Assembly (NCBI RefSeq): GCF_965661665.1
Contig: NZ_CBFIEO010000003.1
Coordinates: 102,593-166,592 of the forward strand
Source: Cognatiyoonia sp965661665
GTDB taxonomy: Bacteria; Pseudomonadota; Alphaproteobacteria; Rhodobacterales; Rhodobacteraceae
Reading direction: 5' to 3'
Length of the DNA stretch: 64,000 nucleotides
Notes under the pieces: generated by a model
Database searches by the model: none
What the model was told of the DNA's origin: nothing
Seen by the model: the letters and a program-made list of their open reading frames with translations, nothing else
Program-made: the position numbers and the translations under genes
Shown here: positions 26,364 through 34,573 of the stretch, piece by piece
Numbering within the stretch: the first letter of the stretch is position 1
Layout of the letters: each line of letters opens with the position of its first letter

Positions 26364-26396
26364 CGCAGCCAATCTAGTTGGCACCGAGTGGCTGCG
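26364..26396. repeat. inverted repeat after ettA
   Basis: CGCAGCCA (26364-26371) and TGGCTGCG (26389-26396) are a perfect 8-bp inverted repeat with a 17-base loop, 10 bases past the ettA stop. It may terminate ettA, but no T-run follows. Confidence 0.35.
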
Positions 26397-26611
26397 TTCG
26401 CTTCAAGTTTGCGATTGCCTAAATGCACAGCGGCGTACCCGCAATGGGCAAATTCAGTTGTGGTCAATGCTGTGACAATGGGGCTCATCTTGGGGCAGAT
26501 TCCCCTCTGAAGGCTTTATCTTGTGTCTTTGGTTGATTTTGCTGCTTTGACCGTCGCTACCGCTTTGGTTGCAGAATTTGACAGCGCGCATATTTGCGTT
26601 GCTCCGCAGCA

Positions 26612-26684
26612 AAGAACTCAAAACGCCAAAAGAGGCATTTTGGCCAGTTGGCGATCAAAATTTTCCATTTTGCGCTGAGTTCTT
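26612..26684. other. structured intergenic element (nested inverted repeats)
   Basis: Outer arms AAGAACTCA (26612-26620) and TGAGTTCTT (26676-26684) enclose a perfect inner hairpin GCCAAAA (26625-26631) / TTTTGGC (26638-26644). The region from 26354 to 26799 has no recognisable protein gene; a 47-codon frame from a GTG at 26523 exists but has no support. The element could be part of a small RNA, a leader of the gene at 26800 or a short mobile-repeat relic. Confidence 0.4.
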
Positions 26685-26799
26685 GAGCGGTTCGCGACAA
26701 AAAATGATTGCCAACCTTCGTTTATTTCCTAAGCGTCTCTCAGTTAGTAACAAATTAATCTATCCAGTGTTTGGTTACCTCACAGGCTTCGGAGGGCCT

Positions 26800-26979
26800 A
26801 TGTCGCTAGGCAAAACACTAATAAGCGCGCTCTCGGGCTTCATCACCGCATTTGGATTGTATGTTGATGGGCAAGTGTCGTTTATCGGCGGCGTCGGTGC
26901 TTATTCACTGACTGGAATTTTGGTGACGCTCATCTTGGCAACCGCGCTCTACCCAGATAGCCGTACAGCACGCAACTAA
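26800..26979 (+). CDS. small two-helix membrane protein, unknown
   Basis: A 59-residue frame starting at ATG 26800, with GGAGGG 4-9 bases upstream, which is why this start is chosen over the much longer open frame to 26569. Residues 5-20 (TLISALSGFITAFGLY) and 30-52 (VGAYSLTGILVTLILATALY) are two hydrophobic segments joined by a short polar turn (VDGQVSF). No family recognised. It stands alone between ettA and the dodecin remnant. The ribosome binding site and the clean hydrophobic pattern support that it is real. Confidence 0.5.
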   Translation: MSLGKTLISALSGFITAFGLYVDGQVSFIGGVGAYSLTGILVTLILATALYPDSRTARN

Positions 26980-27067
26980 CCTGTGCATACGCACTTAGGC
27001 GCAAGCTTCACTCATGAGTGGGGGAGATGAGTTCGAGCACCTCACAGTGCTCAAACCAACGGTTTGT

Positions 27068-27271
27068 TTAGTCGTCCAGAACGAAGGTGACTTTCAAAAC
27101 AACACGGTATTCATCAATCTTGCCGTCCTTCACAGTGCCTTTCTGATCTGAAACCCACGCGCTGCTGATCCCTTTGAGTGTTTTGGAAGCGCGCTCAATC
27201 CCGTTTTTAAAGGCGTCATCAAATGACTTTTTGGATTACGAAATAATTTCTGTGACCTTCGCAACTGACAT
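27068..27271 (-). pseudogene. dodecin gene with internal stop codon
   Basis: The minus-strand frame from ATG 27271, with AAAGGAA upstream, to TAA 27068-27070 reads as a complete 67-position dodecin, a small flavin-storage protein: SVAKVTEIIS, stop, SKKSFDDAFKNGIERASKTL, KGISSAWVSDQKGTV and KIDEYRVVLKVTFVLDD. Codon 12 is TAA (27236-27238), where the family has a serine in IISSSKKSFDDA; a single change from TCA explains it. Apart from this codon nothing is damaged, so the mutation is recent or a sequencing error. Confidence 0.85.
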
Positions 27272-27318
27272 AATCTATTCCTTTCCAAATTAGCTACACC
27301 ACCGGATGATACCCAAGT

Positions 27319-27930
27319 CTAGGGGGCGATCCAGTCAACATCGTTGACTTCATCGACGATAAGCGTGCCGTCAGGAAATGGCCTCATAAGCGCATCTGCT
27401 GTGGACTTGTCGCCCTGAAGCCAATCAGGAACCTGCTCGGCAGTAAGCAGCACACCCATACGGTGGTGAATATTCCGAACGTCGGCGGACGGTTCGCACG
27501 TGACAGTGGCAACTTGATGCAACTCTCTCCCACCCGGTGCCTGCCACACATCGAAGATCGCAGCAAAAAACAGCATTGAGCCGTCTTTAGGTCGAATTGA
27601 CCAAGCGGTTTTCTTCCGGGCCTCACCGATCCATTCATACCACCCGTCCATAGGCACCACGACCCGCTGCACGCCGTCGTAGGCTGATTTGTCGAAGACG
27701 GTTTCTGATCTGGCATTAACGATTGTCTCCATCACTGGTCTGCCGCGCGCATTCTTGCGACCAACAGGGATCATGCCCCAGCGCATCATCTGCGCGCCCT
27801 GCGCAGTGATGGTCAGCACATCCTGCCCCGGTGCGATATTGTGTCGAGGGATGCCCGTTGGCACATCGTCAATCCCAAGGGCTTGCCCAATCTCGCTATG
27901 CTCACGCAGGAGAAAGAAGCGACCCGGCAT
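27319..27930 (-). CDS. SOS response-associated peptidase (SRAP/YedK) homologue lacking Cys2
   Basis: SRAP proteins (YedK, HMCES) shield abasic sites in single-stranded DNA by cross-linking through Cys2. This 203-residue protein keeps the fold motifs: RHNIAPGQ (asparagine near 31), NARSETV, VVPMDGWYEWI (glutamate near 104) and IHHRMGVLL (histidine near 160). The second residue, however, is proline: the start reads MPGRFFLLREHSEIG instead of MCGR. Without the thiol the usual thiazolidine cross-link cannot form. It may be inactive or act non-covalently. It directly follows the arylesterase gene on the same strand (4-base gap). Confidence 0.85.
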   Translation of the reverse strand: MPGRFFLLREHSEIGQALGIDDVPTGIPRHNIAPGQDVLTITAQGAQMMRWGMIPVGRKNARGRPVMETIVNARSETVFDKSAYDGVQRVVVPMDGWYEWIGEARKKTAWSIRPKDGSMLFFAAIFDVWQAPGGRELHQVATVTCEPSADVRNIHHRMGVLLTAEQVPDWLQGDKSTADALMRPFPDGTLIVDEVNDVDWIAP

Positions 27931-27934
27931 ACGA

Positions 27935-28567
27935 TCAGCGCTCCGCCCGTGCGATCAAATCAAGAATGGCCGGCCCCATCGCTTCGACGATCAGCGACAC
28001 CCCTTCGGCGTTTGGATGAAGCCCATCGCCCTGCATGTATTGGGTGAATGATGCCTGATCACCTACCGCATCCCGCAATCCAGTGAACCAGTCTGGGTAA
28101 AGAGGAATGGCGTAATCTTCCGCCAACTCAGGGAAGATTGCGTCAAACTCTGCCTTATAATCCGGTCCATAGTTCGATCCGACCTCCATCCCGATGAGGA
28201 GCATGTCGACGTCAGCTTGCACGCCCGCATCCAAAATCCCAGCGAGGTTCGTCCGCGCTGCTACTGGGTCGAGCGCGCGGAGGTAATCGTTGGCGCCAAG
28301 TGCTACGATCATGGCGTCAACCTCCGGCGTCAGGGTCCAAGCGGCACGGGACAGGCCACCTGCCGTCGTATCACCGGAAACACCCGCGTTGATCACAACA
28401 ACATCCGCACCAGCGGCATCGAGCCACGCTTGCAGTTGCGAAACGAAGCCCGTCTCAGCACTCAGACCGTAGCCCGCTGTCAGGCTGTCCCCGAGCGCCG
28501 CGATCGTCACAGGCTCCGCCTGCGCAGCGCCAGCCGTCAAGAGAAGCGCGGCGATGAACTTGCGAAG
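27935..28567 (-). CDS. arylesterase (TesA-like SGNH hydrolase), no canonical start codon
   Basis: Periplasmic esterase/thioesterase of the SGNH family. Blocks: ALGDSLTAGYGL (catalytic Ser), INAGVSGDTTAGG (Gly), ALGANDYLRAL (Asn) and DGLHPNAEGV (Asp-His). A signal peptide RKFIAALLLTAGAAQA precedes them. The expected start, placed by the signal peptide and by GGAG at 28579-28582, falls on CTT (28565-28567), not ATG, GTG or TTG. In-frame alternatives are a TTG at 28645, adding a hydrophilic 26-residue tail before the signal, or an ATG in another frame that would need a 1-base insertion. From CTT it would be 210 residues, the normal size. Confidence 0.75.
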   Translation of the reverse strand, partial: LRKFIAALLLTAGAAQAEPVTIAALGDSLTAGYGLSAETGFVSQLQAWLDAAGADVVVINAGVSGDTTAGGLSRAAWTLTPEVDAMIVALGANDYLRALDPVAARTNLAGILDAGVQADVDMLLIGMEVGSNYGPDYKAEFDAIFPELAEDYAIPLYPDWFTGLRDAVGDQASFTQYMQGDGLHPNAEGVSLIVEAMGPAILDLIARAER

Positions 28568-28619
28568 GCTGCCACCAGCTCCATATCGAGGGGTATCGCC
28601 GCAATGAAAGGTATTTTGT

Positions 28620-29306
28620 ATGGCTGATCCTGTACTCTCCCTCAAGGGTGCATCACTTTCGCTGGATGGCAACGCTGGCCGCGTGGACATCTTGCATGAC
28701 ATCACACTCGACGTGGCGCCCGGTGAAACGCTTGGGCTGATTGGGCCAAGTGGGTCTGGCAAGTCATCTCTCCTTATGTTGATGGGCGGCTTGGAGAGCG
28801 CCACCACTGGAACCATTACGGTTTTGGCTCAGGATCTGACCAAAATGAGCGAAGACCAACTCGCGCTCTTTCGTAGGAACAATATGGGGGTGGTGTTCCA
28901 ATCTTTCCACCTGATCCCGACGATGACGGCGCTTGAAAATATTGCCACACCGCTAGAACTGGCGGGTCATAGGGACGCATTTGACCGTGCCGAAGCAGAA
29001 CTGGAGGCGATTGGTCTGGCCGATCGCGCCGATCACTATCCAAGCCAAATGTCGGGCGGGGAGCAACAGCGCGTGGCCCTTGCCCGCGCCTCTGCGCCAC
29101 GTCCCAAACTGCTTCTGGCCGATGAGCCGACCGGCAATCTGGACGCAACAAACGGCAACGCGATTATGGATTTGCTCTTTGGTTTGCGAGACCGGCATGG
29201 CGCGACCTTGATTATAGTCACGCACTCTCATGAACTAGCGGCGCGCTGTGACCGTATCGTGCGGTTGCGCGATGGACGGATCGACACACAGAAAGCGGCC
29301 GCATGA
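28620..29306 (+). CDS. ABC transporter ATP-binding protein (LolD/YbbA type)
   Basis: A 228-residue ATPase of the MacB/LolD/YbbA group. Walker A GPSGSGKSSLL near residue 42, LSRRNNMGVVFQ-type Q-loop region (FRRNNMGVVFQSFHL), signature MSGGEQQRVALARA near 142, and Walker B LLLADEPTGN near 163. It overlaps the start of the permease gene by 4 bases, forming a two-gene exporter operon. In the YbbAP group it is often next to the TesA-like esterase, as here, in divergent orientation. The substrate is unknown. Confidence 0.93.
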   Translation: MADPVLSLKGASLSLDGNAGRVDILHDITLDVAPGETLGLIGPSGSGKSSLLMLMGGLESATTGTITVLAQDLTKMSEDQLALFRRNNMGVVFQSFHLIPTMTALENIATPLELAGHRDAFDRAEAELEAIGLADRADHYPSQMSGGEQQRVALARASAPRPKLLLADEPTGNLDATNGNAIMDLLFGLRDRHGATLIIVTHSHELAARCDRIVRLRDGRIDTQKAAA

Positions 29307-31846
29307 GCCTGTCCCTCGCATGGCGATTTGCGAAACGTGAGTTGCGCGGTGGGCTTCATGGGTTCCGCGTATTTCTGGCGTGTCTGGCGCTGGGTGTCGC
29401 AGCGATTGCCGCTGTCGGCACCGTCCGCGCGAGCATTGAGGCGGGTTTGGAGGAAGCAGGATCTGCCCTCCTCGGCGGCGATGCGGAGGCGACCTTTACC
29501 TACCGCTTTGCCACCGAGGCCGAAAAAGCTTGGCTGTCAAAAGTTGGCGACGCTGTCAGTGAAACGGTCGATTTCCGCTCCATGCTTGTAGTACCCCGCG
29601 ATGACGGGGCGGAGCGGAGCCTGACACAGGTCCGCGCGGTTGACGACCTCTATCCCCTTATTGGCTCTGTGTCGCTTGATCCCAACCTTCCGTTGGCCGA
29701 TGCGCTTGATGGCAACGGCACCCTCCCTGGTGGGGTCATGGAACGGGTTTTGGCGGACAGGTTGGGCCTGACGCCAGGTGACACATTCCGGCTAGGCACG
29801 CAGGACTTTGTGTTCTCCGCCTTTTTGGACCGCTACCCTGACAATGCCAGCGGAGGGTTCGGGTTGGGACCGCGCAGTATTGTCAGAACAACCGATCTAG
29901 CCAATTCCGGCTTGATCGTTGAAGGCACACTGTTTGACACCAACTACCGTGTCGATTTGCCGGACGGCACGGACCTCGCCGCGTTGGAGACTGAGGCACA
30001 GACTACTTTTGTGAGNNNNNNNNNNGTGAGCCCCGGCATGCGCTGGCGGGATGCGCGTGAAGGGGCGGGTGGCACGGCGACTTTTATCGACCGGCTGGGT
30101 GCCTTTCTTGTGCTTGTTGGACTGTCTGGATTGGCCGTTGGCGGTGTAGGTGTCAGTGCTGCGGTTCGGTCCTACCTCGCTGGCAAAACGGGTGTGATCG
30201 CAACGCTTAAAACGCTCGGCGCCACCCGTCGCACGATCTTTCTGATCTATTTTCTGCAAATCGGTGTGCTGACGCTCTGCGGCGTGGCGTTGGGGCTTAT
30301 CCTTGGTGCGGCCATCCCCGTTTTGCTCGCGCCCCTCATTGAAGCGCAACTGCCGCTTCCGGCCGCGTTCCAAATCTACCCTGCACCTCTTTTGGAAGCG
30401 GCCATATACGGCCTGCTTGTGGCGTTGATCTTTACCCTTTGGCCCCTTGCGCGCACCGATGACATCAAGGCAGCGACGCTGTTTCGGGATGCCTTTGCGA
30501 GGGGGGCACGGCTTCCACGTTGGCCGTACCTTATCGCCACAATCTTCCTCGTCGCTGACCTTCTCGGCGCAGCGGTGTGGTTTTCCGAAACCGCGTTTCT
30601 GACGCTTTGGACCGCTGGGGGCATCTTCGGGGCATTGGTAATTTTGGTGCTGGCGGCGGTCTTGATCCGGTTCATCGCCCACCGCTCAAGAAAGGCCGCA
30701 CGCGGGCGTCCCGCCTTGCGTCTGGCATTGGGCGCGATTGGGTCACGCGGAGGGGAGGCGACGTCTGTCGTGCTGTCCGTCGGCCTCGGCCTGTCCGTCC
30801 TAGCAGCCGTCGGTCAAATCGATGGCAACCTGCGGGCGGCCTTTTCCGATGAGTTGCCGGATGTTGCGCCAAGCTACTTCTTCGTGGACATCCAGCCCGA
30901 CCAAATCGATGGCTTCAAAGAGCGGTTAAAGGACGATCCCCAAGTCAGCCGCGTCGATGCCGCGCCCATGCTGCGCGGCATCATCACACGCATTAACGGC
31001 GCACCAGCGGATGAGGCGACAAACGACCATTGGGTGGTTCAGAGCGATCGCGGCGTGACCTATGACGCCGCGATGCCAGAGAACACCACTCTGACCGCCG
31101 GTGAGTGGTGGCCGGAGGATTATTCCGGCCCGCCACTGATCAGCTTTTCCGCCGAAGAAGCAATTGAGATGGGGCTTGAGCTTGGCGATGAGATGACTAT
31201 CAACATCCTCGGGCGCGATATCACAGGAACGATTGCAAGCTTCAGAGAGGTCACATGGGGCGACGCCGGGATTGGCTTCGTTCTGTCGCTGAATGAAGCA
31301 GCACTTGCCGGTGCGCCGCATAGTTGGATCAGCACCGTTTACGCCGAAGAAGAGGCGGAAGCCCAGATCCTGCGCGATCTGGCGACCGCATATCCCAACA
31401 TCACCGCCATTCGCATCCGCGATGCGGTGGCGCAGGTCAGCAGCCTTGTCGAAGGCATCGCCGCGGCAACGCGCTATGGGGCGCTGGCAACGTTGCTGAC
31501 AGGCTTCCTCGTGCTCATTGGTGCCACGGCAGCAGGTGAGCGGGCGCGGACCTTTGAAGCAGCCGTTCTCAAGACGCTGGGTGCGCAACGCGGCCGGATT
31601 ATTGGGAGCTTTGCGCTCCGCTCGATCATCCTTGGACTTGCGGCAGGGGCCGTTGCGTTGATCGCGGGCGTGACCGGGGCATGGGCGATACAAACCTTCG
31701 TGATGGAAAACGAATACGCCGTGATCTGGGGCAATGCATTGGCGATCATCGCAGGTGGGATCATCGTCTCTCTCCTCGCAGGATTGGCCTTTGCCATTCG
31801 CCCACTCGCCGCACGGCCAGCGCAAGTTCTCAGAACCCGCGAATGA
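29303..31846 (+). CDS. FtsX-like ABC transporter permease (YbbP type)
   Basis: An 847-residue inner-membrane protein with the YbbP layout: one N-terminal helix (GFRVFLACLALGVAAIAAVG), a large periplasmic domain, a block of helices at about 260-470 (LVLVGLSGLAVGGVGVSAA, LIYFLQIGVLTLCGVALG), a second periplasmic domain, and a closing set of three helices at about 730-830 with KTLGAQRGRIIGSFALRS. Function in the family is unsettled; lipid or lipoprotein handling is suggested. A run of 10 N at 30016-30025 interrupts residues 238-241 in frame. Overlaps the preceding ATPase gene and the following AIG2-like gene by 4 bases each. Confidence 0.9.
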   Translation: MSLSLAWRFAKRELRGGLHGFRVFLACLALGVAAIAAVGTVRASIEAGLEEAGSALLGGDAEATFTYRFATEAEKAWLSKVGDAVSETVDFRSMLVVPRDDGAERSLTQVRAVDDLYPLIGSVSLDPNLPLADALDGNGTLPGGVMERVLADRLGLTPGDTFRLGTQDFVFSAFLDRYPDNASGGFGLGPRSIVRTTDLANSGLIVEGTLFDTNYRVDLPDGTDLAALETEAQTTFVXXXXVSPGMRWRDAREGAGGTATFIDRLGAFLVLVGLSGLAVGGVGVSAAVRSYLAGKTGVIATLKTLGATRRTIFLIYFLQIGVLTLCGVALGLILGAAIPVLLAPLIEAQLPLPAAFQIYPAPLLEAAIYGLLVALIFTLWPLARTDDIKAATLFRDAFARGARLPRWPYLIATIFLVADLLGAAVWFSETAFLTLWTAGGIFGALVILVLAAVLIRFIAHRSRKAARGRPALRLALGAIGSRGGEATSVVLSVGLGLSVLAAVGQIDGNLRAAFSDELPDVAPSYFFVDIQPDQIDGFKERLKDDPQVSRVDAAPMLRGIITRINGAPADEATNDHWVVQSDRGVTYDAAMPENTTLTAGEWWPEDYSGPPLISFSAEEAIEMGLELGDEMTINILGRDITGTIASFREVTWGDAGIGFVLSLNEAALAGAPHSWISTVYAEEEAEAQILRDLATAYPNITAIRIRDAVAQVSSLVEGIAAATRYGALATLLTGFLVLIGATAAGERARTFEAAVLKTLGAQRGRIIGSFALRSIILGLAAGAVALIAGVTGAWAIQTFVMENEYAVIWGNALAIIAGGIIVSLLAGLAFAIRPLAARPAQVLRTRE
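30016..30025. other. assembly gap (10 N) flanked by identical 5-mers
   Basis: Ten unknown bases lie inside the permease gene. The five bases on each side are identical (gtgag at 30011-30015 and 30026-30030). Removing the gap and one copy, 15 bases in all, keeps the reading frame, giving TFVSPGMRWRD. This suggests two contigs that overlap by 5 bases and were scaffolded without merging. Confidence 0.9.
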
Positions 31847-32391
31847 GCGATCCTAAGTTCTTTGGCTACGGCAGCCTCGTCAATCTGCGGACCCATACTT
31901 ATGCCAACCCTGTTCCTACAACGCTTAACGGTTGGAGGCGAGTTTGGAAGCCGGCAGGTGACCGTGAGACTTCCTTTCTGTCGGTTGAGCGGGACGAAGG
32001 CGGACAAATCGACGGGATGATTGCCGCCGTTCCAAAGGGCGATTGGGGGGCGTTGGACGCACGCGAAGCGGCCTATGACCGCGTCGATGTTTCAGATCAG
32101 TTCCGGGGAACAGCCTCAGTTGCCATCTACCAAGGGCGCCCCGAAAAAAACTCAACCACGCATCTCAATAAACCGATCTTGCTCAGCTATCTCGATGTCG
32201 TCGTCCAAGGCTTCCATGACCACTTCGGCGTCGCAGGTGTCGAACGGTTTTTTGCGTCAACCAGTGGGTGGGACAGGCCCATTCTCAACGATCGCGTTTC
32301 TCCGGTGTATTCTAGGCATCAAACGTTAACGGGGGCAGAACGCACCCTCGTCGACAAACATCTCACCCAACTATCGGCGGTGATGGAATAA
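31843..32391 (+). CDS. AIG2/gamma-glutamylcyclotransferase-like family protein
   Basis: A 182-residue protein whose N-terminus PKFFGYGSLVNLRTH holds the YGSL substrate loop of the gamma-glutamylcyclotransferase fold; the likely catalytic glutamate is in LDAREAAYDRVDV near residue 73. The substrate is not known. It starts in an ATGA overlap with the permease stop, so it belongs to the same transcript as the ABC exporter. It is a distant relative of, not a copy of, the ChaC at 13.8 kb. The 3' end overlaps the MATE scar on the other strand. Confidence 0.78.
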   Translation: MSDPKFFGYGSLVNLRTHTYANPVPTTLNGWRRVWKPAGDRETSFLSVERDEGGQIDGMIAAVPKGDWGALDAREAAYDRVDVSDQFRGTASVAIYQGRPEKNSTTHLNKPILLSYLDVVVQGFHDHFGVAGVERFFASTSGWDRPILNDRVSPVYSRHQTLTGAERTLVDKHLTQLSAVME

Positions 32392-32639
32392 GCGGTGCAG
32401 CCGCCCTCCCCGCACGAACGCCTCTTGATCGGGTTTGTGCCCATCATCCATGAAACGTACGGCTAGGATATAGGCAATCCTCGCAAAGAGGATGCCGCCT
32501 GCCCAATCAGCATGCCCGGCGCACCAGCGACGAACGCCCCCAACACGGAGACGAAGATCATATCGACAAAGTCAACCAAAAACACCGCCATCAACCCAAG
32601 CGATGCCGTCAGCGACATGACAGAGATATGTTTGAACAA
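32371..32639 (-). pseudogene. MATE-family efflux transporter scar
   Basis: On the minus strand TTG at 32637-32639 opens LFKHISVMSLTASLGLMAVF and LVDFVDMIFVSVLG, the first helix and following conserved segment of MATE transporters. It then jumps to AGAPGMLIGQA and, after a 1-base frameshift, GGILFARIAYILAVRFMDDG, ending KPDQEAFVRGGRLHRLFHHRR before TAG. This looks like the last helix and tail of the same protein. About 380 residues in between are missing, as after one large internal deletion. Confidence 0.65.
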
Positions 32640-32682
32640 GCTGCCTTCTTAGAATTTCGCCTGTTCTGATCTATCTCTATCC

Positions 32683-33999
32683 TTATGGTTTCACTTGTAA
32701 AAGCGGCATAACATCGGCCATCTCCGGCCCTTGTGCCCGCCCCGTCACAGCCTTGCGCAGCGGCATGAAAAGCCCTTTGCCTTTGCGGCCTGTCGCCTCT
32801 TTCACAGCACTGGTCCAGTCTGACCATGTGTTCTGATCGTAGGGGGGATCACCAAGCATGGCAAAGGCCTCCGCCACAAAATCCTTGTCTTCGTCCTCCA
32901 CTAACGGGGTCGCTCCATCACGGAACACCGCCCACCACTCTGGCAGATCCGCCAAAGTGTTGATGTTGTCTTTGACGACGGCCCAGAACGCTGGTTGTAG
33001 CTCGCTCGGCACCTCAGCCGTTGCAAGTTCCGCCGCCACATCCTCATGTGACAAGTTCGCCAAATGGCGTGCCGTCAGCGGGCCAAGGTCATCAGCGTCG
33101 AACTTCGTTGGGGCGGAGCCAAATTTCGACAGATCAAATCCCTCAACCACTTCTTGCACGTTCGCGCGAAGCTCCACCGGATCAGACGATCCCAACCGCG
33201 CCATCAAGGACAGAACCGCCTCAGCCGCAACGCCCGACTTGCGCAGATCGCGCAGCGCCAAGGTGCCCAAACGCTTCGACAGCGCCTCCCCCTGTGGCCC
33301 TGTCAGCAAGGAATGATGCGCAAACCGTGGAACAGTTCCGCCAATCGCCTCGATCATCTGGATTTGCGTCGCCGTGTTTGTCACGTGGTCGGAGCCACGC
33401 ACGACATCCGTGATCCCCATCTCCGTGTCATCCACAACGGAGGCCTGTGTGTAGAGCACTTGCCCATCGCCACGGATCAACACCGGATCAGAGACGGATG
33501 CCGCGTCAATGCTGATGTCACCAAGGATGCCATCGGTCCATTCAATACGGGACTGATCGAGCTTGAAACGCCAATGCCCATTGCGACCCTCAGCGCGGTA
33601 AGCGTCTTTTTCTTCCTCAGACAAGGCTAAAGCTGCTCGGTCATAGACCGGCGGTTTGCCCATATTGAGTTGCTTTTTGCGCTTCAGATCAAGCTCCGTC
33701 GGTGTCTCAAAACACTCATAAAGGCGGCCAGCCTCGATCAACTGATGCTTTGCCGCTGCATAGCGATCAAGCCGCTCTGACTGCCGCTCAACGCGGTCCC
33801 ACGTCAGTCCAAGCCAGGTCAGATCCTCCTTGATGCCGTCGACAAACTCTTCTTTCGACCGCTCTGGGTCTGTGTCGTCGATACGCAGGATGAACTCGCC
33901 ACCAGCCTTTCGCGCAATCGCATAATTGAACAGCGCAGCGCGCAGGTTGCCGATGTGTAACCAGCCAGTTGGGGATGGGGCAAAACGAGTCGTAGTCAT
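32683..33999 (-). CDS. gltX: glutamyl-tRNA synthetase
   Basis: Class I synthetase of 438 residues. The HIGH-type motif APSPTGWLHIGNLRAALFNYA is at residues 7-27, with LRIDDTDPERSKEEF after it. The KMSKS-like motif GEALSKRLG lies near residue 235. The helical anticodon domain completes the protein. Many alphaproteobacteria carry two GltX copies, and this shorter form (about 440 residues) corresponds to one of them, so it may charge tRNA-Glu and/or tRNA-Gln in the Glu-to-Gln amidation route. Isolated gene; ATG start at 33999. Confidence 0.93.
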   Translation of the reverse strand: MTTTRFAPSPTGWLHIGNLRAALFNYAIARKAGGEFILRIDDTDPERSKEEFVDGIKEDLTWLGLTWDRVERQSERLDRYAAAKHQLIEAGRLYECFETPTELDLKRKKQLNMGKPPVYDRAALALSEEEKDAYRAEGRNGHWRFKLDQSRIEWTDGILGDISIDAASVSDPVLIRGDGQVLYTQASVVDDTEMGITDVVRGSDHVTNTATQIQMIEAIGGTVPRFAHHSLLTGPQGEALSKRLGTLALRDLRKSGVAAEAVLSLMARLGSSDPVELRANVQEVVEGFDLSKFGSAPTKFDADDLGPLTARHLANLSHEDVAAELATAEVPSELQPAFWAVVKDNINTLADLPEWWAVFRDGATPLVEDEDKDFVAEAFAMLGDPPYDQNTWSDWTSAVKEATGRKGKGLFMPLRKAVTGRAQGPEMADVMPLLQVKP

Positions 34000-34070
34000 G
34001 GCAGTCTCCTATGGACCGCCATTGACCATGCATCGATTGATTTGTCCAGAAAGGAGGCCAACAGACCGTT

Positions 34071-34499
34071 CTAGCTCGGTGTGATGTCTAAGTGCATGCC
34101 CAAATCATCGAGCCCAGCGCGAATAATCTCTGCCACAACGTCAAGATCAACGTCATCCAACTTGTTGATATAAAGACAGGCCTTGCCCAACTTGTGCTTT
34201 CCAAGGCGATAAAGGATCTCTCCAAAGTCTTGATAGCCCGGCATGATATGAAGCACCTGGTTCGCCTTGCGCGGACTGAAGCCAGTGGCCAAAGCGTTGC
34301 CTTCGCGCCCGCTTTCATAGCGATAATGATATGACCCAAAGCCGATCCTCGTGGGCCCCCACATCTGCGGCTCCCTACCTGTGACGTCTTTGAAGAGCTG
34401 ATTTACACGATACCCATCTTCGCGACGTCGGTCCGCCTGCACCTGCGCAAGAAACGCATCGACGTCGCTGTCGGTCGGTTGGGTTTTGTTCTGTCTCAT
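34071..34499 (-). CDS. DUF1801 domain protein
   Basis: A 142-residue cytosolic protein. The DUF1801 (YdhG/YyaR-like) pattern is visible in DVDAFLAQVQADRRREDGYRV, MWGPTRIGFGSYHYRYESGR, GFSPRKANQVLHIMPGY and KLGKACLYINKLDDVDLDVV. Some members have been called iron-chaperone-like, without firm proof in most bacteria. It is a lone gene between gltX and nadE, both on the same strand. Confidence 0.85.
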   Translation of the reverse strand: MRQNKTQPTDSDVDAFLAQVQADRRREDGYRVNQLFKDVTGREPQMWGPTRIGFGSYHYRYESGREGNALATGFSPRKANQVLHIMPGYQDFGEILYRLGKHKLGKACLYINKLDDVDLDVVAEIIRAGLDDLGMHLDITPS

Positions 34500-34573
34500 C
34501 CTATCATAATATCACAAAACCAAAAACCGGCCAAACGGGACGGCGGGTGGGGCGATGCGCGTCAGAGCGAGCG

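Noticed and set aside
26523..26669. Small 47-codon ORF from GTG with GAAGG upstream
   Set aside because: No hydrophobic, basic or known motif, and it runs through the inverted-repeat element; coding evidence is too weak.
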